Source of the DNA: Sebastes aleutianus
Taxonomy: Eukaryota > Chordata > Actinopteri > Perciformes > Sebastidae
Length of the DNA stretch: 64,000 nucleotides
NCBI GenBank assembly: GCA_916700875.1
Contig: CAKAKS010000062.1
Location: 8,753,873 to 8,817,872, forward strand
Direction of reading: 5' to 3'
Below the pieces are notes generated by a model. The model did no database searches. It worked only from the letters and a program-made list of their open reading frames with translations, and was not told the origin of the DNA. The translations under genes and the position numbers were made by a program. Within the stretch, counting starts at the first letter, position 1. The number at the start of each line of letters is the position of its first letter. This document shows positions 33,670-44,575 of the stretch, in pieces.

Positions 33670-36600
33670 TAGTGTAGCATCAAAGCATGGCGGAATTAGC
33701 AAGATAATTAACTAGCCCCCTGTCCACTAGTTATCTAGTTAGCATCACGAAGCTCTCTCTGCTTCGTAACGTTACTACTACACTGCTCGTTTTAGTCGTT
33801 ACTGCAAACCAGGTGGGTTGAGCAGTGACACTGTGCTGCTGTGTGCTTCAGCAGAGTGTTGCTTCATCATCGCACTGTTTGTCTCTTCGCTGCCTCCGTA
33901 CGCGTGTGTTTGTTTTTGTTTGTGCCGGTGGGTGAGCACTGCTGGCGTCTCCTGACTGCCGCTTCTCCCTCTGTCAGCTGTCTTTCCTCTCGTTTTGTTG
34001 CTGTTTCTTCACTGTTCTCCTGAGTTTTGTTGTGTTCCGTCTCGTTCCCACTCTTGTTCTCCGTCTTTTGTTTTTTGTTTTTTGTTTTCCCTCTGCTCCC
34101 GTTCGCTGCACTCTCCTCGCCGGTTAGCTGCTAACTCGCTAGCGGAGCTGCCCTGCATGTTTCTCTGTCCCCCTCAACTCCTCTCGAACACTCCACCACT
34201 GGAATTACATTAATCATCTGGCTGTTCTCCTCATCATCTGTAACCATCTGTATCGTGAGTACCACCGCCCCCCCCGCCCTGTCTAACGCTACCCTGTGCT
34301 GCCTCTACCGTCCCTCTCACCGCCTGCTAACCGCTAACCCGTCTGCTAAACCATGGAACCATCAACCCTACTCACCCCTCTCCTGTTGCTTCTTACACTA
34401 CCCCCCCTGTTATTCAAAGGACCCCCCTGGTTCCCACAGTTGTTTTGTCCCCCCATTACCTCCTCCCCTCCCCTCCCCTACTCTCGCTGTCAACTCCTCC
34501 GCCTCAGGAAAAACTACCGGCTATCCTCCACTGCTCTCTCCTCTGCTCAATCTGCTGGAATCCTCATCTGTAAACGCTACCTTCACCGTGGCCCCAAACA
34601 CAACCGTCATCTCCAGTCATCCATTACCCCCACCACCCCGACTTACAACATCCAAACCATCCACCCCCGCCGCCCCCCCTCCACTGGACCCCGCCGCACT
34701 GTGAACCTGGCCAACCTCAAACCTCTCCAGCGTGCCCCCATCACACCACCCTCCCACTCATCCAACTTTGCCCTCCTCAACACCCGTTCACTTAACAACA
34801 AAGCCCCCATCCTCCATGAACTCATCCTGGACAATTCACTGGACTTCCTCCTGCTCACTGAAACCTGGCAACAACCCAATGACTTCTTCTCCCTCAACCA
34901 AGCATCCCCCCCCAACTTCGGCTACCTCTGCAAACCCCGCCCCTCCCGGCGTGGAGGGGGCCTCGCAGTCTTATTCAACAAGAACCTCAGGACCACCGAA
35001 CTCACTTTCCCTACAGTCACATCATTCGAATCCCTCGCCTTCAAAACCTGCTCCAACACAGTCATTCTTATTTACCGCCCACCTAAACCAAATTCATCCT
35101 TCCTCTCCGATCTGTCTGAACTCCTCATCCTAGCATCATCCCTCCCCTTACCCCTACTGCTACTGGGCGACTTCAACATCCACATGGACTCCCCCACCTG
35201 TAAACTTGCCTCTGATTTCTCCACTCTACTGGACAACTTCAACCTCACCCAGCACATCACCTTCCCCACACACAATAAAGGCCATATTCTGGATCTCGTC
35301 TGCTCTGCCAACGTCCCGGTTCTGAACATCCAACCATCCCCCTTTCCCCTATCTGATCACAAACTCATCCAATTCACAATCCCTTCCCCATCACCCCGTC
35401 TGAAACTCCCCAGAGTCATCTCATTCCGCAACATCAAGTCCATTGATCCCCTCCATCTCTCCGACCTGCTATCTGCTGCCCTCCACCTGGACCCACCCCC
35501 CCCCGCGCCCGATGATCTCACCAACCACCTCAACGCCACCCTGTCTGCCTCCCTCAACTCACTGGCCCCCCTGAGAACCAAAACTGTTTCATTCAACACC
35601 TCCTCCCCCTGGTTCACACCCCACCTCAGAAAACTCAAACAGACCGGCCGCCAACTTGAACGCCTCTGGAGAAAATCATCACTCACTGTTCACCTCGAAG
35701 CCTACAAATCTCACCTCATCACCTACAAAGACGCCATCACTGCTGCCAAATCTGACTACTTCTCCACCATCATCAATGACCCCACCCGTAACCCCCGAAC
35801 CCTCTTCTCCACTGTCAACACTCTCCTCAAGCCTCGTGCCAACACCCTCTCTGACCCCTCACCCGATCTATGTAACTCATTCCTTCAGTTCTTCAGCGAC
35901 AAAATCACCACCATCAACAACTCACTGCTCCCCGTGTCTGACCCAGCAGCAACCACACCGACCCCTTTTCTCTCCATCCCTCTGGACCCCCTGACTCCTC
36001 CCCCCCAGCACCGCCTCTCCCGGTTCGACCCTGTTGACTCAGCAACCATTGCCAAACTCATCAGCACATCCAAACCCACCACCTGCTCCCTGGACCCCCT
36101 CCCCACCCCCCTGCTGAAGTCCTGCCTCCCTGTCCTATGCCCCTACCTCACCGACCTCTTCAACTCCTCACTGTCCCATGGAACTGTCCCCTCAGCCTTC
36201 AAAACTGCTGCTGTCACCCCCACACTCAAGAAACCTGGTCTGGACCCCTCCTGTCTCAATCACTACCGCCCTATCTCCAACCTCCCCTTCCTCTCCAAAA
36301 CCCTCGAACGCCTCGTCTCCACCCAGCTCCAATCCCACCTGCATTCCAACAACCTGCTTGAACCCCTCCAATCTGGCTTTCGCCCCCTCCACAGCACAGA
36401 AACTGCACTCCTCCAAGTCCTCAATAACCTCCTCACCTCTGCTGACACCGGAGCCCTCAACATCCTCATCCTCCTGGACCTGAGTGCAGCCTTCGATACC
36501 GTGAGTCACAACATTCTTCTCACCAGACTCCAAGACATCGGTATCGAAGGTACTGCACTCAGCTGGCTCCAGTCATACCTCACCAACAGATCTCACTTCA

Positions 36601-37770
36601 TCTCCCTTCACAACAACTCCTCTGCCACATCCACAGTCACACAAGGTGTCCCCCAAGGCTCTGTACTCGGTCCACTCCTGTTCATAATCTACTTATTCCC
36701 CCTCGGTCAGATCCTACGCCACTTCAACCTGGACTTCCACTGCTATGCTGACGACACTCAGATCTATCTCAGCACCAACACCCCTCACAACCCACCGCTC
36801 TCCCACATCAACTCCTGCCTCTCTGCAATTAAAGCCTGGATGCAACAGAACTTTCTAAAACTCAACAGTGACAAAACACAACTCCTCCTCATCGGCTCCA
36901 AATCCACCCTCACCAAAACCAACAACCTCACACTCAACATCGATGGCACTTCTGTTTCCCCCTCCCCCCAGGCACGTAACCTTGGCGTGATCTTCGACTC
37001 CACCCTCTCCCTTGAGCCCCACATCCGCCAACTGGTCAAAATATCCTTCTTCCACCTTCGCAATATCGCAAAAATCCGTCCGTCCCTCACACCCCCTACA
37101 GCAGAGAAACTCATCCACGCCTTCATCTCCTCCCGCCTTGACTATTGCAACTCACTCCTCTATGGCATCAGCAACACCTCCATAAATAAATTACAACTGG
37201 TCCAGAATGCAGCTGCCCGACTCCTCACCCACACCAAATCATGGCATCATATCACCCCAGTCCTGAAAGACCTTCACTGGCTCCCCGTCTCCCACCGGAT
37301 CTCCTACAAAATCCTGACCCTCACCTACAAAGCCCTCCACCAACTTGCACCCCCCTATCTCTCTGAACTCCTCTCCCCCTACCAACCTCAACGGTCCCTC
37401 AGATCCACCTCGGCTGGTTTACTCTCCACCCCCACGTCCAAACTCCGCAGCTTTGGGGACAGAGCATTCTCCAGGGCAGCTCCCAAGCTCTGGAACTCAC
37501 TCCCCAATCTCATCAGAGACTCCGATTCCCTCACCACATTCCAGTCCCGCCTCAAAACACATCTTTTCTCATCTGCTTACCCGTAGCCCCCTCCTTCCCC
37601 CTACCCATCAGTCCATGTGTATGTATGTGATTGTTCCTGTGTATGTCGCTTTTTGTCGTTCGTCTCCTGTCTGTCTGTCTCACACCGTTTTCCCCCCGAC
37701 TATGTTAAAGCGTCTTTGAGATTAATATAAAGCGCTATATAAATCCAATATATATATATATATATATAGA
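33670..37770 (+). mobile_element. Full-length L2/CR1-type LINE, about 4.1 kb
   Basis: Boundaries come from the interrupted host repeat: it stops at gtggcgcta (about 33669) and continues at gaggaaag (37770). The element has a ~680-bp 5' leader rich in T and C, one long ORF (34353-37586), a ~150-bp 3' UTR with gcgtctttgagattaatata and agcgctatataaatcc, and a (TA)n tail (37749-37769). The 3' end has the same architecture as the truncated copy at 24475-24690. The sense strand is strikingly C-rich and G-poor. Target-site duplication, if any, is too short to define beside the TA tail. Confidence 0.85.
34353..37586 (+). CDS. LINE polyprotein: AP endonuclease and reverse transcriptase
   Basis: The 1077-codon ORF encodes the retrotransposition protein of an L2/CR1-type LINE, which nicks target DNA and reverse transcribes its own RNA there. 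The endonuclease domain spans about residues 137-345: LLNTRSLNNK at ~139, catalytic Glu in LTETW at ~170, GGGLAVLF at ~200, LLGDFNIH at ~270 and SDHKLIQF at ~334. The reverse transcriptase spans about 600-870: NHYRPISNLPFLSKTLERL at ~635, LLDLSAAFDTVSH at ~707, GVPQGSVLGPLLF at ~765 and the catalytic YADD at ~798. The C-terminal part ends SRLKTHLFSSAYP, followed by TAG. No RNase H domain is visible, as expected for this clade. The first ~130 residues are low-complexity Pro/Leu/Thr, so the true start is uncertain. No stop or frameshift interrupts it. Confidence 0.93.
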   Translation: MEPSTLLTPLLLLLTLPPLLFKGPPWFPQLFCPPITSSPPLPYSRCQLLRLRKNYRLSSTALSSAQSAGILICKRYLHRGPKHNRHLQSSITPTTPTYNIQTIHPRRPPSTGPRRTVNLANLKPLQRAPITPPSHSSNFALLNTRSLNNKAPILHELILDNSLDFLLLTETWQQPNDFFSLNQASPPNFGYLCKPRPSRRGGGLAVLFNKNLRTTELTFPTVTSFESLAFKTCSNTVILIYRPPKPNSSFLSDLSELLILASSLPLPLLLLGDFNIHMDSPTCKLASDFSTLLDNFNLTQHITFPTHNKGHILDLVCSANVPVLNIQPSPFPLSDHKLIQFTIPSPSPRLKLPRVISFRNIKSIDPLHLSDLLSAALHLDPPPPAPDDLTNHLNATLSASLNSLAPLRTKTVSFNTSSPWFTPHLRKLKQTGRQLERLWRKSSLTVHLEAYKSHLITYKDAITAAKSDYFSTIINDPTRNPRTLFSTVNTLLKPRANTLSDPSPDLCNSFLQFFSDKITTINNSLLPVSDPAATTPTPFLSIPLDPLTPPPQHRLSRFDPVDSATIAKLISTSKPTTCSLDPLPTPLLKSCLPVLCPYLTDLFNSSLSHGTVPSAFKTAAVTPTLKKPGLDPSCLNHYRPISNLPFLSKTLERLVSTQLQSHLHSNNLLEPLQSGFRPLHSTETALLQVLNNLLTSADTGALNILILLDLSAAFDTVSHNILLTRLQDIGIEGTALSWLQSYLTNRSHFISLHNNSSATSTVTQGVPQGSVLGPLLFIIYLFPLGQILRHFNLDFHCYADDTQIYLSTNTPHNPPLSHINSCLSAIKAWMQQNFLKLNSDKTQLLLIGSKSTLTKTNNLTLNIDGTSVSPSPQARNLGVIFDSTLSLEPHIRQLVKISFFHLRNIAKIRPSLTPPTAEKLIHAFISSRLDYCNSLLYGISNTSINKLQLVQNAAARLLTHTKSWHHITPVLKDLHWLPVSHRISYKILTLTYKALHQLAPPYLSELLSPYQPQRSLRSTSAGLLSTPTSKLRSFGDRAFSRAAPKLWNSLPNLIRDSDSLTTFQSRLKTHLFSSAYP

Positions 37771-37858
37771 GGAAAGATCAGGGACGATTGATACTGTGGG
37801 GATCATGAATGCCTGTGACAAATTTCACGGCATTCCATCCAAATCCAATAGTTGTTAA

Positions 37859-38369
37859 AGGTCCCATATCGTGCTCATTTTCAGGTTCATACTTGTATAT
37901 TGTGTTTCTACTAGAACATGTTTACATTCTGTAATATTAAAAAAAAACGTTATTTTCCCCACACTGTCTGCCTGAATATACCTGTATTTACCCTCTGTCT
38001 GAAACGCTCCGTTTTAGTGCATTTCAACAGAATTGCAACGGAATTGCGTTACTGGGCAAAAGTTTGGGTCCATGTGTACTTCCTGTCAGCTGATGTTATT
38101 AACATCCACTGCAACAGGAAACAAACTGGGACACATTTAGAATGTTTATGTTTAAATCTGTGTAATGGTCTATATATTGTATATTTGTGACATCACAAAT
38201 GGACAGAAATCCTAACGGCTTGTTTCAAACGCACAATTTCTGAATACGGGCTGTGATTATTTCTCCGTATATTGAGCATTTTTGATAGTTTAACAGTATT
38301 TATACAGCACTTAAACCTGCTTTATAATATAAAAAACATGGAAATCTCACTTTTTACAATATGGGATCT
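37859..38369 (+). mobile_element. TTAA-flanked MITE, 511 bp (AGGTCCCATAT family)
   Basis: Flanked by TTAA at 37855-37858 and 38370-38373. The ends AGGTCCCATAT and ATATGGGATCT are inverted with one mismatch. It interrupts a fish repeat that reads ccaatagttgttaa before it and gatatttcac after it. An antisense relative lies at 8669-9164. The 90-codon ORF inside is not a gene. Confidence 0.88.
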
Positions 38370-38373
38370 TTAA

Positions 38374-39896
38374 GATATTTCACCCTGGACCAAATTCAGT
38401 CAGGACATTGCCATCTCTAGAGCCACTCGCTTGGCTAAAAAAATAAAAAGTACGCTAAAGGTCTGAGTGTGTAATGGCTCTTTGGACTGGCCTCTGGTTG
38501 GAAATGAAAACCAGTGAAACTCGCATGCTTTTGGCCCTCCATGTCACTTAGCCCATCAAACTCACCAGGCTAAGCACTTCCTCAGCTCTCCATGGCCCCG
38601 TTTCCAGCTGCGAACTTTCCAGTCAACCACAGCATTAGCTGGATTAACCTCCAGGCTTACTCTGGTTGTCTGCCTCTCTCCTGCAGCACCAGACTTAAAG
38701 CTGTCCTTTGGTTCTCCCTGCCTCTGCTCGTCTAGCTCTCTCTCTCTCTCTCTCCACAGCTTATGTTAAATTCTGTTAGTTCTGCGGCAAACGCACGCCT
38801 CTCGCCTCCTTTCTCCCTGCGCTGCTGGAAATGTCATCTCCCTTTTCTCTCAGATTTCTTTTGTCCTTCCTTTCTTCTCCTGGTATTATCTATCTCAGTC
38901 TCATTCTCGCGATCATTCTCTTTTTGACAATATTTCTTCAGAGAGGGGATATTTCCTCCCATTTCCCCTCCCTCCTCTCCTCCTCCTCTGGCTTTTTGGT
39001 ATTTTTTTTTCCCTTCATTCAGTTTGGTTCTCTGTCCTGTCATTATCGACTGCAGTGAGTGGCTTTGTGTGGCGGCTCCTGTCTTATCTGGTTCTGTCAG
39101 GTGCTGGTTAAAATCCATTCATCGCTCGGATGCACAAAGGTGGGCTGGTAAAATGCCAGAGCTGCCTCCACACCGCAACGGGAGGAATAATCTTTTAGCT
39201 GGACACTCTGTATGGCACTAAATGTGTCTTGATTCACTCTTCTTCTCTCTCAGTTTATCTTCATAACTGTCAGTGGAACATTAGGAGAAATTAGTTGGGT
39301 TTGCTGCTGTAACTGTGCCTGTGCTGTTTCCTCTACTTTTACAATGCTTCTCTAACTTTACCTATGTATGTTATACTTCATCTATTAGCCCACATGATAC
39401 TGTACAATCTGTAAGCACATACACTGCACCAACTTTCATCAGGGTTGTATTGTCCTACAAACAAAAACATGGGCCATGATCAGTTTGAAACATGCTATAA
39501 TACTACACATAGGAGCTTTAAACCTGCATTCAGTGATTTTTATTTACAACTTAGGGCATTATTTTCATCTCCAAAAGATGATATGGCGAACTTGTTAGCA
39601 AGCAGTTGCTGTTGAGTCGTGTTTCAGGCAACCTGATGAATGTAAGACCAATATTGACTCACCTTTTAGCTCTGTTTTGGTCCCTACCAACTCCTGACAA
39701 AAACGCCTGGCTCGTCACTAGCTAGTCGCTAACTTTGTTCATCTGCTCTTTGGTGCTTGCATAAAGTAGGTTTATCAGAGCCTTTTCACTGAGAACAGCT
39801 GCCTGTTGTGGGTGGAGAGGAAAACCAAAACAATGATCTGAAAGACGCTAAAACGCTCCGTTGAGGTGACGGGAAATGCAGAGCTGGTGTTGGGAG
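38374..39896. other. No gene recognised
   Basis: Apparently single-copy sequence with CT-rich patches (38735-38755, 38820-39010). ORFs at 38831-39221 have no domain. Confidence 0.4.
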
Positions 39897-40080
39897 TAGG
39901 GATGTCAACGGTTAACTGCTAATCGGTTAACTGCCGGGATAATTTTGACTGGTTACATGTCGGTCTATAGGTTCATTTACAATCTACAGTATATGTTAAT
40001 TTACCATTTAACAAATGAATATTGTAAACTTTTCAATTCAGAATCGATGCGTCATGTCATTGATCGGTGCACCCTTGACC
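39897..40080 (+). mobile_element. hAT-like left-end fragment (TAGGGATGTCAACGG family)
   Basis: Begins TAGGGATGTCAACGGTTAAC followed by an aatcggttaac internal repeat. The right terminus is not found before the next element at 40180. Confidence 0.4.
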
Positions 40081-40179
40081 TGATTAAAATGCGTCAATAA
40101 ACATAATTTTCTGTTGGTTTGTCACTCCAAGTGACACTTCATCCTACACATAGTCAATTGATGCATTGTTAATATAATA

Positions 40180-40848
40180 TAGGTCTGTCAATCGATTAGC
40201 GATTAATCGCACATTTTTTATCTGTTCCAAATGTATCTTAAAGGGAGATTTGTCAAGTATTTAATACTCATATCAACATGGGAGTGGGCAAATATGCTCG
40301 CTTTATGCAAATATATGTATTTATTTATTATTAGAAATCAATTAACAACACAAAACAATGACAGATATCTTCCAGAAACCCTCACAGGTACTGCATTTAG
40401 CATAAAATATATGCTTAAATCATAACATGGCAAACTGCAGCCCAACAGGCAACAACAGCTGTCAGTGTGTCAGTGTGCTGACTTGACTATGACTTGCCCC
40501 AAACTGCATGTGATTATCATAAAGTGGGCATGTCTGTAAAGGGGAGACTCGTGGGTACCCAGAGAACCCTTTTTCACTCACACATCTTGAGGTCAGAGGT
40601 CATTTGAAAATGGCAATGCCAGTTTATCCTTGCCAAAATTAAGCGTAAGTTTGGAGCGTTATTTAGCCTATTTAGTATGACATGGTTGGTACCAGTGGCC
40701 TGTCTTTAACATTTCTAGTCTCATATGATGTCCGTATCTTCACTCTAGCTTTAAAACTGAGCCGGTTACAACCAAAAAATCACAAGTTGTGTTAATGCCT
40801 TAAAGAAATTTGTGACGCATTATTATCACATTAATTTTGACAGCTCTA
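40180..40848 (+). mobile_element. hAT-type non-autonomous element, 669 bp
   Basis: Starts TAGGTCTGTCAATCGATT and ends TTTTGACAGCTCTA, matching the elements at 20443 and 52142 (minus) along its length. The flanking octamers (40172-40179 and 40849-40856) are both AT-rich but not identical, so the target duplication has decayed. Confidence 0.88.
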
Positions 40849-40849
40849 A

Positions 40850-41370
40850 TAAAAACATTAAGTACTGCAGCTTTAAAATAACCCATACTGATTATACGAC
40901 ATTATTAACTTTTAGCAAATGTTTCATGTGTTTGTGATAGTCGCTTAAAAGCTACTGAATTGGTTGTAATATCTTTGCTCTCTTTGCCTTTGAGGTAGCT
41001 AGTAGCAAGACTTTTTTATATCACAGATGACATCAATGGCTCACTTGGACACTAGAATAGAACAAAGCCATCGTTAAGGTCATAAGTAACACTTGTGCTT
41101 TTCCGACTATAACAAGTCAAAATATCTGAGAGAAAAAAAGGCCTGTTGATGCAGAATCTTACTGTTTTGTAAAATAGATTCCTAGATAACAGTGACATTG
41201 CTTTCTGAAGGGTCACTGAAAGGGTTTTGCTACTAGAATGCAGAGTTCCTGCATCGCTATTAGCGAGTCGGCTGAATAAGTAACGGTAATGCAATATTCC
41301 AGTGTCCTATGACCTGAATAACGACATGTACACACTGGTACTGAGCCCCAGGATGACCGCCATGGGCGAG
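40850..41370. other. No gene recognised
   Basis: Single-copy-looking sequence. The minus-strand ORF at 41052-41294 has no domain. Confidence 0.4.
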
Positions 41371-41506
<136 letters not shown>

Positions 41507-41637
41507 ATTGTCGACATGGTTTGTGGCGTTTGGCTTTTTGCTCTCTGTGATGGATTTGGTCCAAACCCTTGAGACACACAAATGAACTGTGACATTTATG
41601 ACAGCTGGAGATGATGCCCACTGCCCTGCCTGCTCCA

Positions 41638-41737
<100 letters not shown>

Positions 41738-42239
41738 GCCCAGTGAGTTGCATCCTTGAACAGCTGTTTCCAGTTTCTAATGCTCAATATTACTATTATT
41801 AATAATCAATATTACTCAAATATGGATATCCACTGGGTATATTTGTGATGTGTATTATTATTATTATTATTATTTTACCATTTTCTTGCAACAATAAATA
41901 AAGGTAAACAATTATTACAATGTGTTGAAATCATAGAAATAGTATAGGAGTAGAACAGACATTCTCATTCAAGTCAATGTAGCAAGATGGTGAGAGCGTC
42001 GGCCGTGTTTATGTTTATCGTTGCCATTGCGACCGTTGTAGCGGGCTAACTTCCATATAAACTAAACCGACTTACGGCAAATCGTGGACTCACTGAGGTG
42101 AGGTTTTTGCAGTAGTGACTAAAATATGCAGATGAATAGTAACTTTACAGAGCTTAGAGAGCCAGAGTAAATGAGTACAATTTAATAAACAACTTCATGT
42201 ACTTACTTTTCAACTTAAAATACACCGCCCCCTCCTTTT

Positions 42240-42440
42240 CTTTTGCATATAATATGTATCTATATGTATATGTTTATATATATATATACATGTTTGCATG
42301 TGTATGCATATATGGACTATGTGTATATAGATGTATGTGTGTATACTGTATGTGTATATATATGTCTATGTGTATGTATATGTATGTATATGTGAATGTG
42401 TGTATATATGTATGTATGTATATGTGAATGTGTGTAAAAT
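42240..42440 (+). repeat. Degenerate (TATG)n low-complexity tract
   Basis: TATATG/TATGTA/TGTGTA words throughout produce the Tyr/Cys/Met-rich ORF at 42197-42427, which is not a gene. Confidence 0.9.
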
Positions 42441-44330
42441 ACAAGAAAAAAAAAATGCAAATATATACTGCATATATTGTGGATGTATAATTCCATGAGT
42501 AATTTGCAATAAAAGTATAAAAGAGAAAACCCAGAACGCTATGTTAAAGAAAAATTCAAAGTTCCTGTGTTTCTATAAGGCTACACGTGCCTCCAGTGAC
42601 ACATCCTGCTTCACCTCTCTGCTGAGTTGTTTGTGCTTGTAGGAGCTGACATTGTTTGTGTGCATGTACAATAAACATGACACTGTTTTGCTGCAATGTG
42701 TGTTCGTGTGTGAACATCTGTTACCCCCGTCTTTCACACATTATACGCTTATTTTGCTCTATTTCTTTCAACCGTGTGCATAAAGGACAGCATTAGCTAT
42801 TCTAATGCTTGTGTGTGTACCCTATCAAGACAACACAATAGTGTTTGAGGTGGCTTACTCACCCTACGTTGTAATGCTCTCTGTATTCTCTTGGTGTCTC
42901 TCTCTGCGCTGTAACATTCCTGCAGGTCAGAAACAATGAAAGGTCTAATTTACAGCGTGTCTTTATTGCAGGATAAATGGGCAATCACATTATCACTGTC
43001 AGAACCAATTAACTAATTCATTTTAAAGATGTTTAATGTAAGCGGCAGGTTGGAAATAAATTGAGTCAGATGGCTGTGCAGACATTCATAACTGGATTAG
43101 TGTATTGATCCAGTCGAGTGGATGTTGCTGCAGTCAGTAAGAAATAATTAGTTACAGTAGGTCAATTAAATGGGATCCTTGGTAGATGATAAAATGTGAC
43201 GTCTCTCTAACCACTCACTACTTAACTAAACTGTTCTTAATGCATTAAGTCTATCTATTACGTGTGTGCAGAAGGGACTGGTCTTCCGACAGGCTGCAGG
43301 AAACAAGGCGACGCAAAAGTTTTTTTTTTTTACGTGCTGTCGGATGACATCACACACTTAAGGGCTCTAAAACACACGCTGCCAGCTCGCTTGTAACCCA
43401 GAGGAATCACATCCAGTCAAATCCCCGATGATGTCAGAACAAATTAAGTGGCAACACGCCTATCTGGGAGATCCAGACTCTAGGCTGTGTGTGACAAAGG
43501 CACAAGAGAAAAGAAAGAGACGAGAGAGAAAGAGATAGTTGTTATCTTCGCTATGATCCAGCTGAATACAGGTGATGTCAGAGGATGAGGAAACTGGTTC
43601 CCTCCTGTTCTAACCTGTCGGTACATTTTGTCCGTGTTTTTCGTTAGATGCTGTGACTTTCTGTCCTTTCTGTTTGGATGTGCGTCACTTACCAGTAAAC
43701 CTGAAAGCATATTGTGTGTTGCGTCAAGCTTCGGAACTCCCTAACTGGGTCAAATGAAAGCTTAAAGCAGATCTTTTGGGCTGCAGCTTGTAGGAGGCGG
43801 CAGTTTCGATGCAAGCGCTGCCATGAATGTTGCTGTCACGACCGTTTCATTAAGAGGATTTTGGGGGAAACCATCATTGTCGGATAAACCTGTGCTTGTT
43901 TATATCATCAGTCGATGACAGTCGAGCCGATTAGACTATTGTCAGGCTATTAAATAGGCATTATCGGTTGCTATAAGCCCCATAGATGTGGGTCAATATG
44001 GGCCTACTACACCCTATAGTAGCTTTTATCATCTATTCACATGGTAGATCACCGAAAGGAGGTCTAAAAGAAGACGACAGCGACCTCTAATGACCCTAGT
44101 AATTATGACAGGAGCAGAAGCGGAAGTCAGGCTCTGTAGTATAGAAGGCGTGAAACTCCAAACTCCATACACAAAACACAGGGTTTACACCCAGGAGGCA
44201 AGGGTTCGCATCCCATTTGAAACCAACAACACATAGTTGTCTTTGTGTTCACAAGCGTTAAGTTTCACTTTCACTTTTGAAACATAGTTATTTTAAACCA
44301 AAACATGATGTTTTTCCATAAACCAAAGTG
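42441..44330. other. No gene; possible conserved non-coding block
   Basis: Positions 42930-43150 contain several TAAT-type words in complex sequence without recognisable repeats. No ORF here has a domain. Confidence 0.3.
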
Positions 44331-44334
44331 TTTT

Positions 44335-44575
44335 TGTTACCTAAATCTAACAATGATGTAGTTTTGTTGCCTACACCTAAAGAAGTTGTAGTTCTGTTGC
44401 CTAAATCTAATGCCGCTGTAGTTTTGTTACCCAAACCTAAATAAGTTGTAGTTTTGTTGCCTAAACCTTAAGAAGTTGTAGTTTTGTTACATAAACCTAT
44501 TGACGTTTTAGTTTTGTTGCCTAAAACCTAAAGAAGTTGTAGTTTTATTGCCTAAGCCTAAAGAAGCTCTTTTGT
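44335..44575 (+). repeat. ~31-bp tandem repeat, seven to eight diverged units
   Basis: The consensus is approximately gttttgttgcctaaacctaa followed by agaagttgta. Reverse-complement pieces lie at 8586-8668, and related units lie inside the MITE at 13713-14112. Confidence 0.85.

Noticed and set aside
34643..37126. Several minus-strand and alternate-frame ORFs across the LINE
   Set aside because: They are shadows of the C-rich LINE coding frame.
42197..42427. Tyr/Cys/Met-rich 76-codon ORF
   Set aside because: Translation of a degenerate (TATG)n tract.
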